5,707 nt of DNA from an uncultured Spirochaetales bacterium (lineage in GTDB: Bacteria > Spirochaetota > Spirochaetia > Sphaerochaetales > Sphaerochaetaceae), in NCBI GenBank assembly GCA_949292445.1, contig CASEZU010000114.1:1-5707 (forward strand), written 5' to 3'. Of the stretch, positions 1 to 5,707 are shown in pieces. Position numbers and translations under genes: made by a program. Under the pieces are notes generated by a model, which was not told where the DNA came from, searched no databases, and saw nothing but the letters and a program-made list of their open reading frames with translations. The stretch's first letter is position 1. Every line of letters begins with the position of its first letter.

Positions 1-130
1 TAATAGTATTTGCTTTTATAGTATTTTCATTTCATATTGATATTTATAATCATTATTATCATATCATAAATTAGAGAACCAAAATCATATTACTATGTAA
101 TTATATCAAAAAAGGGAATGATTTTCATAG
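1..130. other. AT-rich intergenic flank, no gene seen
   Basis: This stretch has about 18 % G+C over its first 120 bases, far below the neighbouring genes, and I see no credible coding frame in it. It contains a 9-bp direct repeat, ATAGTATTT, at 3-11 and 18-26, and a small inverted repeat, ATTAC-TAT-GTAAT, at 89-101. Exact TATAAT hexamers occur on the plus strand (45-50) and on the minus strand (105-100, with a weak ATGAAA about 17 bases upstream). In sequence this AT-rich such matches are expected by chance, so I do not call a promoter. It is probably the spacer between EF-G2 and a gene beyond the left edge. Confidence 0.5.
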
Positions 131-153
131 AAAAAGCGGGCCAAAGCCCGCTT
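131..153 (-). terminator. Intrinsic terminator of the EF-G2 gene
   Basis: Read on the minus strand, this is an 8-bp perfect stem, AAGCGGGC paired with GCCCGCTT, closed by a 4-base loop and running directly into a T tract (five A's on the plus strand, 131-135). It begins about 20 bases past the EF-G2 stop codon, the expected place for a Rho-independent terminator. On the plus strand the stem is not followed by a T run, so it should act mainly on minus-strand transcripts. Confidence 0.88.
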
Positions 154-173
154 CCGTGACATTGATATATTTC

Positions 174-2213
174 TCACATGGTTTTCTCGGAGTAGTGCGA
201 GAATTCCATGCTGAATGAACCGCGCCCCTGGGTAGATGATCTGAGGACTGTCGTGTATCCGAACATCTTCTCGAGCGGAGCTTCCGCAATGACTGCATCC
301 GCGCCCGGCCTTGATTCCATCGAGAGCACGATACCGCCGCGCTGTGTGATGGATGAGATCACATCCCCGATATACTCAGATGGAGCGGATACCTGAACCT
401 TCATAACCGGTTCCATGAGTATCGGGCCGGCCTCTGAGGCGATGCGGTCGAATGCCATTGCGGCACATGATGTGAATGCGAACGGCGTGGATGTGTTCTC
501 ATCGTAATCAATGGCTGTCACATCGGCTTCGATGTCCGTGCACTCATAGCCGAATTTTATTCCGCCGGAGAATGCTCCATTCACACCATTCCTGATCGCC
601 TCGAGAATCTCATTCGGAATGTCCCTCACCGGTGCTGTGATCTTCAGCACGTTCCCGCTCTTCGGCGGAAGAGGCTTTACCGTCATTGAGAGTCCTGCGG
701 TATTCTCCTTGTTCGCTATGGTCCTCTCGAACTTCTCCGTGCCTGAGGCCTCATTCCGGATGCATTCGCGGTAGGATACCTGCGGATTGCCGACACGGCA
801 GTTGACCTTCATCTCATCCTTGATCCTCGTCACGAGAACATCCAGATGAAGCTCTCCCATGCCGGAGATGATGAGCTGCCCTGTCTCCGCATCATCCTTG
901 TATGTGAAGGTAGGATCCTCCATTGCGAGTGTCTGCAGAGCTTTGTTCAGTTTCTCCTGCTCTGCAGTGGAACTCGGCTCAATGGCTACGGAGATGACCG
1001 GGTTGGGGAAGGACATCCTCTCGAGAAGGTATGGATGGTTCTCCGCTCCGATCGTGTCTCCTGTCTGGGCAAGGCGGAAACCTATGATCACTCCGATATC
1101 GCCGGCCTTGAGCTCGGAAAGCTCCTCCTGCCTGTCTGCATGCATTCTCAGGAGCCTGTTGATCCTTTCCTTCTTTCCCTTTGTGATGTTGTATACAGCC
1201 ACACCTTTCTTGAGAGTTCCGGAGTATACCCTCACAAAGCACATCGGGCCTGCCTGAGGATCGACCTGGATCTTGAATATAAGCGCTTCAATGGGGCCGG
1301 TAGTGCTGTGCGGGAGTGTCTCAGTCTTGCCGTTCTTGGCATTGATGATCTCCACAGGTTCGGCTTCAGCCGGAGAGGGGAGGAGATCCACCACACCGTC
1401 GAGCACTGTCTGCACACCGATGTTCTTCAGCGAAGAACCGACGAATACAGGCAGCAGGTCGCGGCGGAGCGTACACTCCCTGAGCGTGGAGATTATCATG
1501 CTGCGCGGAATGTCCTTGCCTTCGAAATAGAGTTCGGTTATCTCATCGGAGAAGGAGGCGACGCTGTCGATGAGCTTCTCCCTCCATTCCTCCGCTTTCT
1601 CCATTTCGGAGGAGGGGATCGCGGAACGTGTTATTGTCTTTCCCTCATCCTCTGCGGAGAATTCAAGGTACTCCATGCTGATGAGGTCGATGATTCCAGA
1701 GAATGAGCTCTCGCTTCCGACGGGAATGAACAGCGGCACAGGGGAGGCCCCGAGCTTCTTCCTCATATCCTCGATGACGCGGAAGAAATCCGCACCCAGC
1801 CTGTCCATCTTGTTCACGAATGCGATGCGGGGAATCCTGTAGCGGTCCGCCTGCCTCCAGACTGTCTCAGTCTGCGGCTCGACGCCTCCTACAGCGCAGA
1901 AAACACCAATGGCACCATCAAGTACGCGCAGCGACCTCTCCACCTCTGCGGTGAAATCAACATGGCCCGGAGTATCTATGATATTAATCTGATGCTCGCG
2001 CCAGTAGCAGGTCGTGGCTGCTGATGTGATCGTAATGCCTCTGTCCTGTTCCTGCTTCATCCAGTCCATGGTGGCTTCGCCGTTGTCGACTTCGCCGATC
2101 CTGTGGTTCTCTCCTGTATAGTAAAGGAATCTTTCCGTGGTGGTTGTCTTGCCGGCATCGATATGAGCCATGATGCCTATGTTTCGTATGCTCTTCTCGT
2201 CCATAGCGTGCAT
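174..2213 (-). CDS. fusA: Elongation factor G, spirochaete EF-G2 type (probable ribosome-recycling GTPase)
   Basis: This is a 679-residue translational GTPase of the EF-G family, cytosolic and ribosome-bound. The G domain is intact: AHIDAGKT at 16-23, RGIT at 58-61, DTPGH at 80-84, NKMD at 134-137 and a GSSLKN element near 259-264. Domain II lies around 305-390, domain III around 400-480 (GMGELHLD at 451-458), domain IV around 480-600 and domain V to the end. Domain IV lacks both decoding-centre loops of translocating EF-G: the QSGGRGQ-type loop is absent near 499-512, and the HDVDSS-type loop is replaced by unrelated residues near 567-578. Its overall sequence, including the [13 protein letters not shown] tail, matches my memory of Borrelia EF-G2, which is reported to work with RRF in recycling only. 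Family membership is certain; the recycling role is inferred. ATG codons at 2213 and 2204 are both possible starts, and neither has a clear Shine-Dalgarno; the second better fits homologues. TetM-type protection proteins were considered and are unlikely. Confidence 0.95.
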   Translation of the reverse strand: MHAMDEKSIRNIGIMAHIDAGKTTTTERFLYYTGENHRIGEVDNGEATMDWMKQEQDRGITITSAATTCYWREHQINIIDTPGHVDFTAEVERSLRVLDGAIGVFCAVGGVEPQTETVWRQADRYRIPRIAFVNKMDRLGADFFRVIEDMRKKLGASPVPLFIPVGSESSFSGIIDLISMEYLEFSAEDEGKTITRSAIPSSEMEKAEEWREKLIDSVASFSDEITELYFEGKDIPRSMIISTLRECTLRRDLLPVFVGSSLKNIGVQTVLDGVVDLLPSPAEAEPVEIINAKNGKTETLPHSTTGPIEALIFKIQVDPQAGPMCFVRVYSGTLKKGVAVYNITKGKKERINRLLRMHADRQEELSELKAGDIGVIIGFRLAQTGDTIGAENHPYLLERMSFPNPVISVAIEPSSTAEQEKLNKALQTLAMEDPTFTYKDDAETGQLIISGMGELHLDVLVTRIKDEMKVNCRVGNPQVSYRECIRNEASGTEKFERTIANKENTAGLSMTVKPLPPKSGNVLKITAPVRDIPNEILEAIRNGVNGAFSGGIKFGYECTDIEADVTAIDYDENTSTPFAFTSCAAMAFDRIASEAGPILMEPVMKVQVSAPSEYIGDVISSITQRGGIVLSMESRPGADAVIAEAPLEKMFGYTTVLRSSTQGRGSFSMEFSHYSEKTM

Positions 2214-2237
2214 AATCTATCACAAAATACAGAGTCT

Positions 2238-2265
2238 TTGAAACAGCCGCGGCTGCTGCTATATT
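2238..2265 (+). promoter_or_regulatory. Sigma-70-like promoter of the acetyltransferase gene
   Basis: A TTGAAA box (2238-2243) is followed by a 16-base spacer and a TATATT box (2260-2265), each 5 of 6 or close to consensus. The expected start of transcription is near 2272, only a few bases before the ATG at 2276, so the mRNA would have almost no leader. The only ribosome-site-like sequence is a weak AAGAAG at 2266-2271. The pair is convincing by sequence, but no experimental support is visible. Confidence 0.55.
2244..2255. promoter_or_regulatory. Perfect 12-bp palindrome inside promoter spacer (candidate operator)
   Basis: CAGCCGCGGCTG is fully self-complementary and sits between the -35 and -10 boxes of the acetyltransferase promoter, in the divergent spacer. 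A dimeric repressor bound here would cover the promoter and could also affect EF-G2 transcription. It is flanked by GCTGCT, so part of the symmetry may come from simple sequence. No regulator gene is present in the window. Confidence 0.35.
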
Positions 2266-2275
2266 AAGAAGCGCC

Positions 2276-2974
2276 ATGACTGATAAGGAAATAGCAGTAT
2301 TCCTGGAGACAGAGGACCGGCTCAGCTATGCTGACATTATCGATGCTCTCCTGAGAGAAGAGGGGGAGACGCTCTTTTTTGCACCGGAAGCGGGCATTGT
2401 TTTCCGCCATTTCTCCGGAGTCTTTTACATCGCTTCAACAGGGCCTGATGAAGCATCTCTTTTAGGAAACCTTCCACGGGAAGGTCTCTGCGATGTCCAC
2501 TCTTCCGGTATTGCCGCATACATGATGGAAAGGATGGCATACAAAGGCAGTGAAGAGACATATCTCTTCTCATATTCAGGAGATATCTCAATAGATGCCT
2601 CTTGCCCTATAAGGCCTCTCGACAACTCATTCATCGGCTTTGTAATGGAGCATTACGATACCTCTTCCGCCGAGGATATCAAAGCAGCCTTCTCCTCCGC
2701 TCATATCTACGGGGCGTTTTCCCCTGATGGTGATCTGATGGGGTTTGCAGGCTTCCATGAGGAAGGATCGATGGGCATGCTCACGGTTCTTCCGGAGTAC
2801 AGGAGACGTGGCATCGGAGAGGCTCTTGAGAGGCATCTCATAAGTACAGCGCTGTCTGAGGGCAGGGTTCCATTCTGCAATGTCTATGCCTCCAACAGCG
2901 CCAGCATCGCGCTGCAGGGAAAGCTCGGTCTCATGCGCGGGGAAATCCCCTCATGGTGGATATGGACGGAGTGA
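2276..2974 (+). CDS. GNAT-family N-acetyltransferase, substrate unknown
   Basis: This is a 232-residue protein whose C-terminal half is a GCN5-related acyltransferase fold. The clearest mark is motif A, a strand (GMLTVLPEY, 167-175) followed by the acyl-CoA pyrophosphate loop RRRGIG at 176-181 and a helix. Motif B follows around 202-219, with NVYASNSAS and the KLGLMRG turn typical of the fold, and the chain ends in a Trp-rich strand (WWIW, 227-230). This resembles the FR47 / glycine N-acyltransferase-like branch, in which a VYASN-type strand precedes the final helix. Residues 1 to about 110 match nothing I recognise; they look like a soluble alpha/beta domain and may help bind substrate. There is no signal peptide or membrane segment, so it should be cytosolic. 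It is transcribed alone and away from EF-G2. Whether the acceptor is a small molecule or a protein cannot be told. The ATG start is fixed by the close promoter and by the short gap to EF-G2. Confidence 0.88.
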   Translation: MTDKEIAVFLETEDRLSYADIIDALLREEGETLFFAPEAGIVFRHFSGVFYIASTGPDEASLLGNLPREGLCDVHSSGIAAYMMERMAYKGSEETYLFSYSGDISIDASCPIRPLDNSFIGFVMEHYDTSSAEDIKAAFSSAHIYGAFSPDGDLMGFAGFHEEGSMGMLTVLPEYRRRGIGEALERHLISTALSEGRVPFCNVYASNSASIALQGKLGLMRGEIPSWWIWTE

Positions 2975-3012
2975 TCAGCGCGTTATCCTCCGCTTCATGG
3001 CAATGCGCTGAT
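2974..3012. terminator. Hairpin at the tail-to-tail junction, possible two-way terminator without a T tract
   Basis: Bases 2974-2984 pair with 3002-3012 in an 11-bp stem with one non-Watson-Crick pair (G-U in plus-strand RNA, A-C in minus-strand RNA) around a 17-base loop; the outer 8 bp (ATCAGCGC/GCGCTGAT) are perfect. It begins at the last base of the acetyltransferase stop codon and is encoded by the last codons of the CLC gene. Neither direction is followed by a T run, so it does not fit a standard intrinsic terminator. It may protect 3' ends or assist factor-dependent termination. Confidence 0.4.
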
Positions 3013-4246
3013 GGTGGTAGATGCCTTTCTCTCCGGAAGCGAGGTAGGCTATTGCCACAGTCATGAAAAGCAGCACCGGTTCGCTGTAGCCGAAGAGCTC
3101 AAGGGCAAGGGCGAAGCAGACGAAGGGAAGATTCGTCCCTCCGGAAAGCATGCCGATCGCCCCAAGCACGGCAAACGGTGCTGTCTCGAGCCCGAGAAGC
3201 GAGGAGAATGCGTAGCCGAATGTGCCGCCTGTCACAAGGAGGGGTACCACTTCTCCTCCGACAAAGCCTGCGGAGATCGAGAGGAACACCATCAGCGCCT
3301 TGAGTGCGAAGGCATATGGCGGCACGCCTCGTCCATCGATGGAGCGGTAGAGCAGATCGAGCGAAAGTCCATTGTAGTCGAAGGCTCCTGTTATTCCGTA
3401 GATGAGAATGGAGAGCAGCGTGACGAGCGTTGCCGGGACTATCGCGCTCATGATCTTGCTCCCGTACATTTTCGTGATGTAATCGCGGAAGCGGGCGAGG
3501 AGGAAGATGAAAAGCCGCGCCATCAGGCCGATCATGAGAGCGAACACGATGATGAGAGTGAGATTCCCAAGCGTGGCTTCCAGCTCCGTGAAAGCCGGGA
3601 TGATCATCCTGTGTATATGGAGTTTTTCCGCGACATAGACTGCTGTATAGGAGGATATGAGGCAGGGGTAGAGGGCATCGAGCCTGAGAACATCAGGCGT
3701 GGCGAACATCAGGCCGAAAAGCACTCCTGAGATGGGGGACCCGAAAAGGGCTCCGAACGCTGCAGCCGATCCAGTCATCAGGTAGTAATCCTCCCTGCCG
3801 TAGCTGCCCCTCCACAAAAACCTCCTCTCTGCTTTCGTGAAGAGCTCCCCGATCGAGAGGCCTATCTGCACTCCCACTCCTTCCTTGCCCACTGAGGCAC
3901 CTGTGAGATGGGAGATGGCGGCGGCTATGTATGCGACGACCCCCATCCATGGGGATATCCTGCCAGGTTTTATCTTCGCCTCGTCCTCCATGTCATGGAT
4001 AGTGTCAATTGCGGAGACTGTGGTCTTCCTGTATGCATCTCCGAGCCTCTGATAGATTTTCAGGGTGGCGAGAGCTCCCAGCGGGATGAGGATGATGAGA
4101 AAAGGATGAGCGGTGTTGATTTCCCCCATGAGCGAGACGGTGTTCGCGAATATCGTGATGAATAAGCCGACAGCGGCGCCTGCAGCGATGCTCCTTGCGG
4201 TATTGAAGGCGATCCTCATCGCCGTGTCAGTCTTTCTCTCCATCAT
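2975..4246 (-). CDS. CLC-family anion transporter, CLC-F (fluoride/proton antiporter)-like
   Basis: This is a 423-residue polytopic inner-membrane protein of the CLC chloride channel/antiporter family, close to the length of short bacterial members and without CBS domains. The gating-glutamate motif is GKEGVGVQIG (120-129, Glu122). A GSPISGVLFG stretch (169-178) follows, then GGEVVPLLVTGG (330-341) where classical CLCs have GxFxP, and TNLPF (371-375) before ALELFG. The GGE-type motif, the TNLPF-ELFG segment and the SGEKGIYHHQ tail (404-413) are, from memory, marks of the CLC-F branch that exports fluoride in exchange for protons. The usual GSGIP-type selectivity loop cannot be found; the equivalent region near 74-84 reads KTTVSAIDTIH. 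The start ATG overlaps the stop of the upstream dehydrogenase as ATGA, implying translational coupling; a second ATG follows immediately. Family is near certain; fluoride as substrate is inference, and chloride or another anion remains possible. Confidence 0.93.
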   Translation of the reverse strand: MMERKTDTAMRIAFNTARSIAAGAAVGLFITIFANTVSLMGEINTAHPFLIILIPLGALATLKIYQRLGDAYRKTTVSAIDTIHDMEDEAKIKPGRISPWMGVVAYIAAAISHLTGASVGKEGVGVQIGLSIGELFTKAERRFLWRGSYGREDYYLMTGSAAAFGALFGSPISGVLFGLMFATPDVLRLDALYPCLISSYTAVYVAEKLHIHRMIIPAFTELEATLGNLTLIIVFALMIGLMARLFIFLLARFRDYITKMYGSKIMSAIVPATLVTLLSILIYGITGAFDYNGLSLDLLYRSIDGRGVPPYAFALKALMVFLSISAGFVGGEVVPLLVTGGTFGYAFSSLLGLETAPFAVLGAIGMLSGGTNLPFVCFALALELFGYSEPVLLFMTVAIAYLASGEKGIYHHQRIAMKRRITR

Positions 4247-5613
4247 CTCATCAGCAGCCTGAGGAGCTTCAGTTTACCTTTGAACGGAGCGTAGCGGACA
4301 GGCAGGTCAAGCCAGAGCGCCTTGTCCATAACCGCCTTGTCATGGGTGAATGCCTCGAAACTGCGCTTACCATGATAGCATCCCATTCCGGAATTGCCGA
4401 TACCTCCGAAGGGGAGTTCCGGTGCTGTAAGATGCACAACAGTATCATTCACGCAGCCTCCGCCGAATGAGACTGTCGAGAGTGCTTTGTCAACAGCCTT
4501 CCTGTCCTTGCTGAAGATGTAGAAGGCAAGCGGCTTTTCCCTGTTTCTGATGAAATCGAGAGCCTCGTCGAATGTGTCATACTCAATGACAGGAAGCACC
4601 GGACCGAATATCTCCTCCTGCATCACTGGCTCATCCGGATTCACCGGGTAGAGCACCGTCGGTGCAATCTTCATTGCTTTTCCATCCCCGGTGCCGCCGA
4701 AAGCGATCTGTGAGCCGTCGATCAGGCCCATGATCCTCTGGTAATGCTTTTCATTGATGATCCTGGGGAAGTCACTGCAGGTGAGAGGATCGGAGGAGAA
4801 CATCCTCTCCGCTTCCTTTCTCAGCTCATTTATGAGGCTCTTCGCATAGCCGCGCCTGATGAGGACATAATCAGGAGCCACGCATGTCTGTCCTGCGTTG
4901 AGGAACTTGCCCCATGCAAGCCTTCTGGCTGTCAGGGACATATCTGCCGTCCCGTCTATCACGACAGGGCTTTTTCCTCCCAGCTCAAGCACGCATGGCG
5001 TCAGATAGGCATTCGCGGCCTGATGGACGACACGGCCCACATTGGGAGATCCCGTGAAGAAAATGAAGTCCCATCTGAGCTCCAGCAGGGCTGTATTCGT
5101 GTCATGTCCGCCTTCGAAGAGCGCTATGTACTCACTGTTGAATGTCTCATCGATCAGCTTCTTCATCAGAGCGGAGACACAGGCACTGTATCTGGAAGGC
5201 TTCACCACGGCGGTGTTCCCTCCTGCGATTGCCCCTGCAAGCGGAACCATCGTGAGCTGGAGTGGATAGTTCCAGGGGCTCATTATCAGTGTGCTGCCCA
5301 TGGGCTCGTGAAGAATCCTCGACTTTGCCCTGAACTGTGTGATGGGAGTCCTTGCCCTTGTCGGCTTCATCAGCTTTCTCAGATGCTTTTCCAGATATCC
5401 TATTTCCTCGTAGACGATGCCGAGCTCAGTGGCATAGCCCTCGAAACCGCTTTTGCCCAGATCAGCCCTCAGCGCTGCAAGAATCGCTTCCTCGTTTTTC
5501 CTGAGAGCGTCCTTGAGTGCTTTCAGCATCGATATCCTGAAATCATATGACAGCGTATTTCCGCTGCTGAAAAACGCCTTCTGTTTCTCCAATGTCTCGC
5601 TGTAAATGCTCAT
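4243..5613 (-). CDS. NAD(P)-dependent aldehyde dehydrogenase, ALDH3-like
   Basis: A 456-residue cytosolic enzyme that should oxidise aldehydes to carboxylic acids. All catalytic elements are visible, numbered from the chosen ATG: SPWNYP with the oxyanion Asn115, KPS with cofactor-binding Lys138, FTGSP at 186-190, general base Glu210 in ELGGKSP, nucleophile Cys244 in NAGQTC and Glu334 in EEIFGP. The short N-terminus, the FGGGCVND and ELPFGGIGNSGMG segments, the YHGKRSFEAFTH tail and the total length point to the class 3 family (ALDH3 / YwdH-like), which usually acts on medium- to long-chain or aromatic aldehydes. The exact substrate is unknown. An in-frame TTG at 5682 would add 23 residues, but the ATG at 5613 is preferred: it gives the usual family length, and the TTG lies upstream of the likely promoter. 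No Shine-Dalgarno is seen. It is first in an operon with the CLC gene, which it overlaps by 4 bases. C-terminal basic/leucine residues (KLKLLRLLMR) could aid weak membrane contact. Confidence 0.94.
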   Translation of the reverse strand: MSIYSETLEKQKAFFSSGNTLSYDFRISMLKALKDALRKNEEAILAALRADLGKSGFEGYATELGIVYEEIGYLEKHLRKLMKPTRARTPITQFRAKSRILHEPMGSTLIMSPWNYPLQLTMVPLAGAIAGGNTAVVKPSRYSACVSALMKKLIDETFNSEYIALFEGGHDTNTALLELRWDFIFFTGSPNVGRVVHQAANAYLTPCVLELGGKSPVVIDGTADMSLTARRLAWGKFLNAGQTCVAPDYVLIRRGYAKSLINELRKEAERMFSSDPLTCSDFPRIINEKHYQRIMGLIDGSQIAFGGTGDGKAMKIAPTVLYPVNPDEPVMQEEIFGPVLPVIEYDTFDEALDFIRNREKPLAFYIFSKDRKAVDKALSTVSFGGGCVNDTVVHLTAPELPFGGIGNSGMGCYHGKRSFEAFTHDKAVMDKALWLDLPVRYAPFKGKLKLLRLLMR

Positions 5614-5620
5614 GCCGGCG

Positions 5621-5682
5621 ATATTAGCACAATCAAAGGTTTCTGTGAATGACACATTATAGGAAAGTGTCAGGAAAAACAA
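5621..5682 (-). promoter_or_regulatory. Promoter region of the aldehyde dehydrogenase-CLC operon, two candidate -10 boxes
   Basis: On the minus strand an exact TATAAT (5661-5656) follows a TTGTTT (5682-5677) at a short 15-base spacing; transcription would begin near 5649 and give a leader of about 36 bases. A second pair lies closer to the gene: TTCACA (5649-5644), 17 bases, then TAATAT (5626-5621), ending only 7 bases before the ATG at 5613 and so able to give a leaderless mRNA. Either or both may be used; the first has the better -10, the second the better -35 and spacing. Confidence 0.5.
5650..5672. promoter_or_regulatory. Inverted repeat TGACAC-N11-GTGTCA around the -10 box (candidate operator)
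   Basis: Two perfect 6-bp half-sites, 17 bp centre to centre, flank the TATAAT box of the operon promoter. This geometry is common for dimeric repressors that block RNA polymerase. The half-sites do not match an operator I can name. The regulator is not in the window, so the assignment rests only on symmetry and position. Confidence 0.35.
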
Positions 5683-5707
5683 TCCGACAAGAATGCTACA
5701 CTCTGTC

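Larger units (their letters stand above)
2214..2275. other. Divergent 62-bp intergenic region
   Basis: This short spacer separates the diverging starts of EF-G2 (minus) and the acetyltransferase (plus) and must carry both 5' control regions unless EF-G2 is read from elsewhere. The plus-strand promoter is readable. On the minus strand I find only weak candidates, such as TATTTT or TAGATT as a -10 with no good -35. No Shine-Dalgarno precedes the EF-G2 start; the bases just upstream read TGTGATAGATT. Confidence 0.6.

Noticed and set aside
89..101. Small inverted repeat ATTAC-TAT-GTAAT as an operator
   Set aside because: Only 5-bp arms in very AT-rich DNA; such repeats are expected by chance here.
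846..1706. Long plus-strand reading frame (286 codons) opposite EF-G2
   Set aside because: It lies wholly inside the EF-G2 gene on the other strand, has no recognisable domain, and reads as the mirror of conserved EF-G codons; the EF-G motifs fix the true strand.
174..2213. TetM/TetO-type ribosomal protection protein
   Set aside because: The G domain and the C-terminal [13 protein letters not shown] segment are EF-G-like, and the overall match is to spirochaete EF-G2; I saw no Tet-specific C-terminal extension.
3011..3730. Plus-strand reading frame (239 codons) opposite the CLC gene
   Set aside because: Its very charged Glu/Arg/His-rich composition is the expected complement of hydrophobic membrane-helix codons; there is no start signal and no family match.
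4744..5550. Plus-strand reading frame (268 codons) opposite the aldehyde dehydrogenase
   Set aside because: It is rich in Cys and His, as expected for an antisense shadow, and the minus-strand frame carries every ALDH catalytic motif.
5614..5707. Fluoride riboswitch upstream of the operon
   Set aside because: I searched the available upstream sequence for the conserved pseudoknot elements and found none; the leader is also too short. A switch beyond the right edge is unlikely given the promoter positions.
1..5707. tRNA, rRNA, CRISPR array, insertion sequence or attachment site
   Set aside because: No cloverleaf, repeat-spacer array, transposase fragment or terminal inverted repeats were found; almost all of the window is explained by four intact genes.

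Overview
This 5.7 kb window holds four complete, confidently delimited protein genes from a bacterial chromosome. The best lineage clue is the EF-G-like GTPase at the left. Its protein resembles the second EF-G (EF-G2) of spirochaetes from end to end, as I remember the Borrelia homologue, so I infer a spirochaete. The genes are moderately G+C-rich, while the extreme left flank is only about 18 % G+C (22 of the first 120 bases). No mobile element, CRISPR array, tRNA or rRNA was seen.

Layout, left to right. Bases 1-173 are an AT-rich intergenic flank ending in an intrinsic terminator (131-153) that closes the EF-G gene. EF-G2 lies on the minus strand (174-2213). A 62-bp divergent spacer follows, with a promoter-like pair whose spacer contains a perfect 12-bp palindrome. 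Next comes a plus-strand GNAT-family acetyltransferase (2276-2974). It meets the next gene tail to tail with no gap: the hexamer TGATCA carries both stop codons and forms one foot of an 11-bp hairpin. A minus-strand two-gene operon fills the rest: a class-3-like aldehyde dehydrogenase (4243-5613) followed by a CLC-type anion transporter (2975-4246), linked by an ATGA overlap. The operon's promoter region (5621-5682) has an exact TATAAT box inside an inverted repeat.

How the genes may work together. EF-G2 probably serves ribosome recycling rather than translocation, because domain IV lacks both loops that act in the decoding centre. The dehydrogenase and CLC protein are co-transcribed and probably translationally coupled, which suggests one stress response: aldehyde detoxification plus anion or fluoride/proton exchange. 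That link is inference. The CLC protein shares motifs with the CLC-F fluoride/proton antiporter branch but has unusual residues where selectivity is normally set. The acetyltransferase substrate is unknown.

None of the four start codons has a clear Shine-Dalgarno sequence, and two have -10-like boxes only 7-10 bases upstream, so short-leader or leaderless transcripts are possible. I found no clearly new multi-gene system. The points most worth following are the domain IV changes in EF-G2, the odd CLC motifs next to an aldehyde dehydrogenase, and the two symmetric promoter elements.
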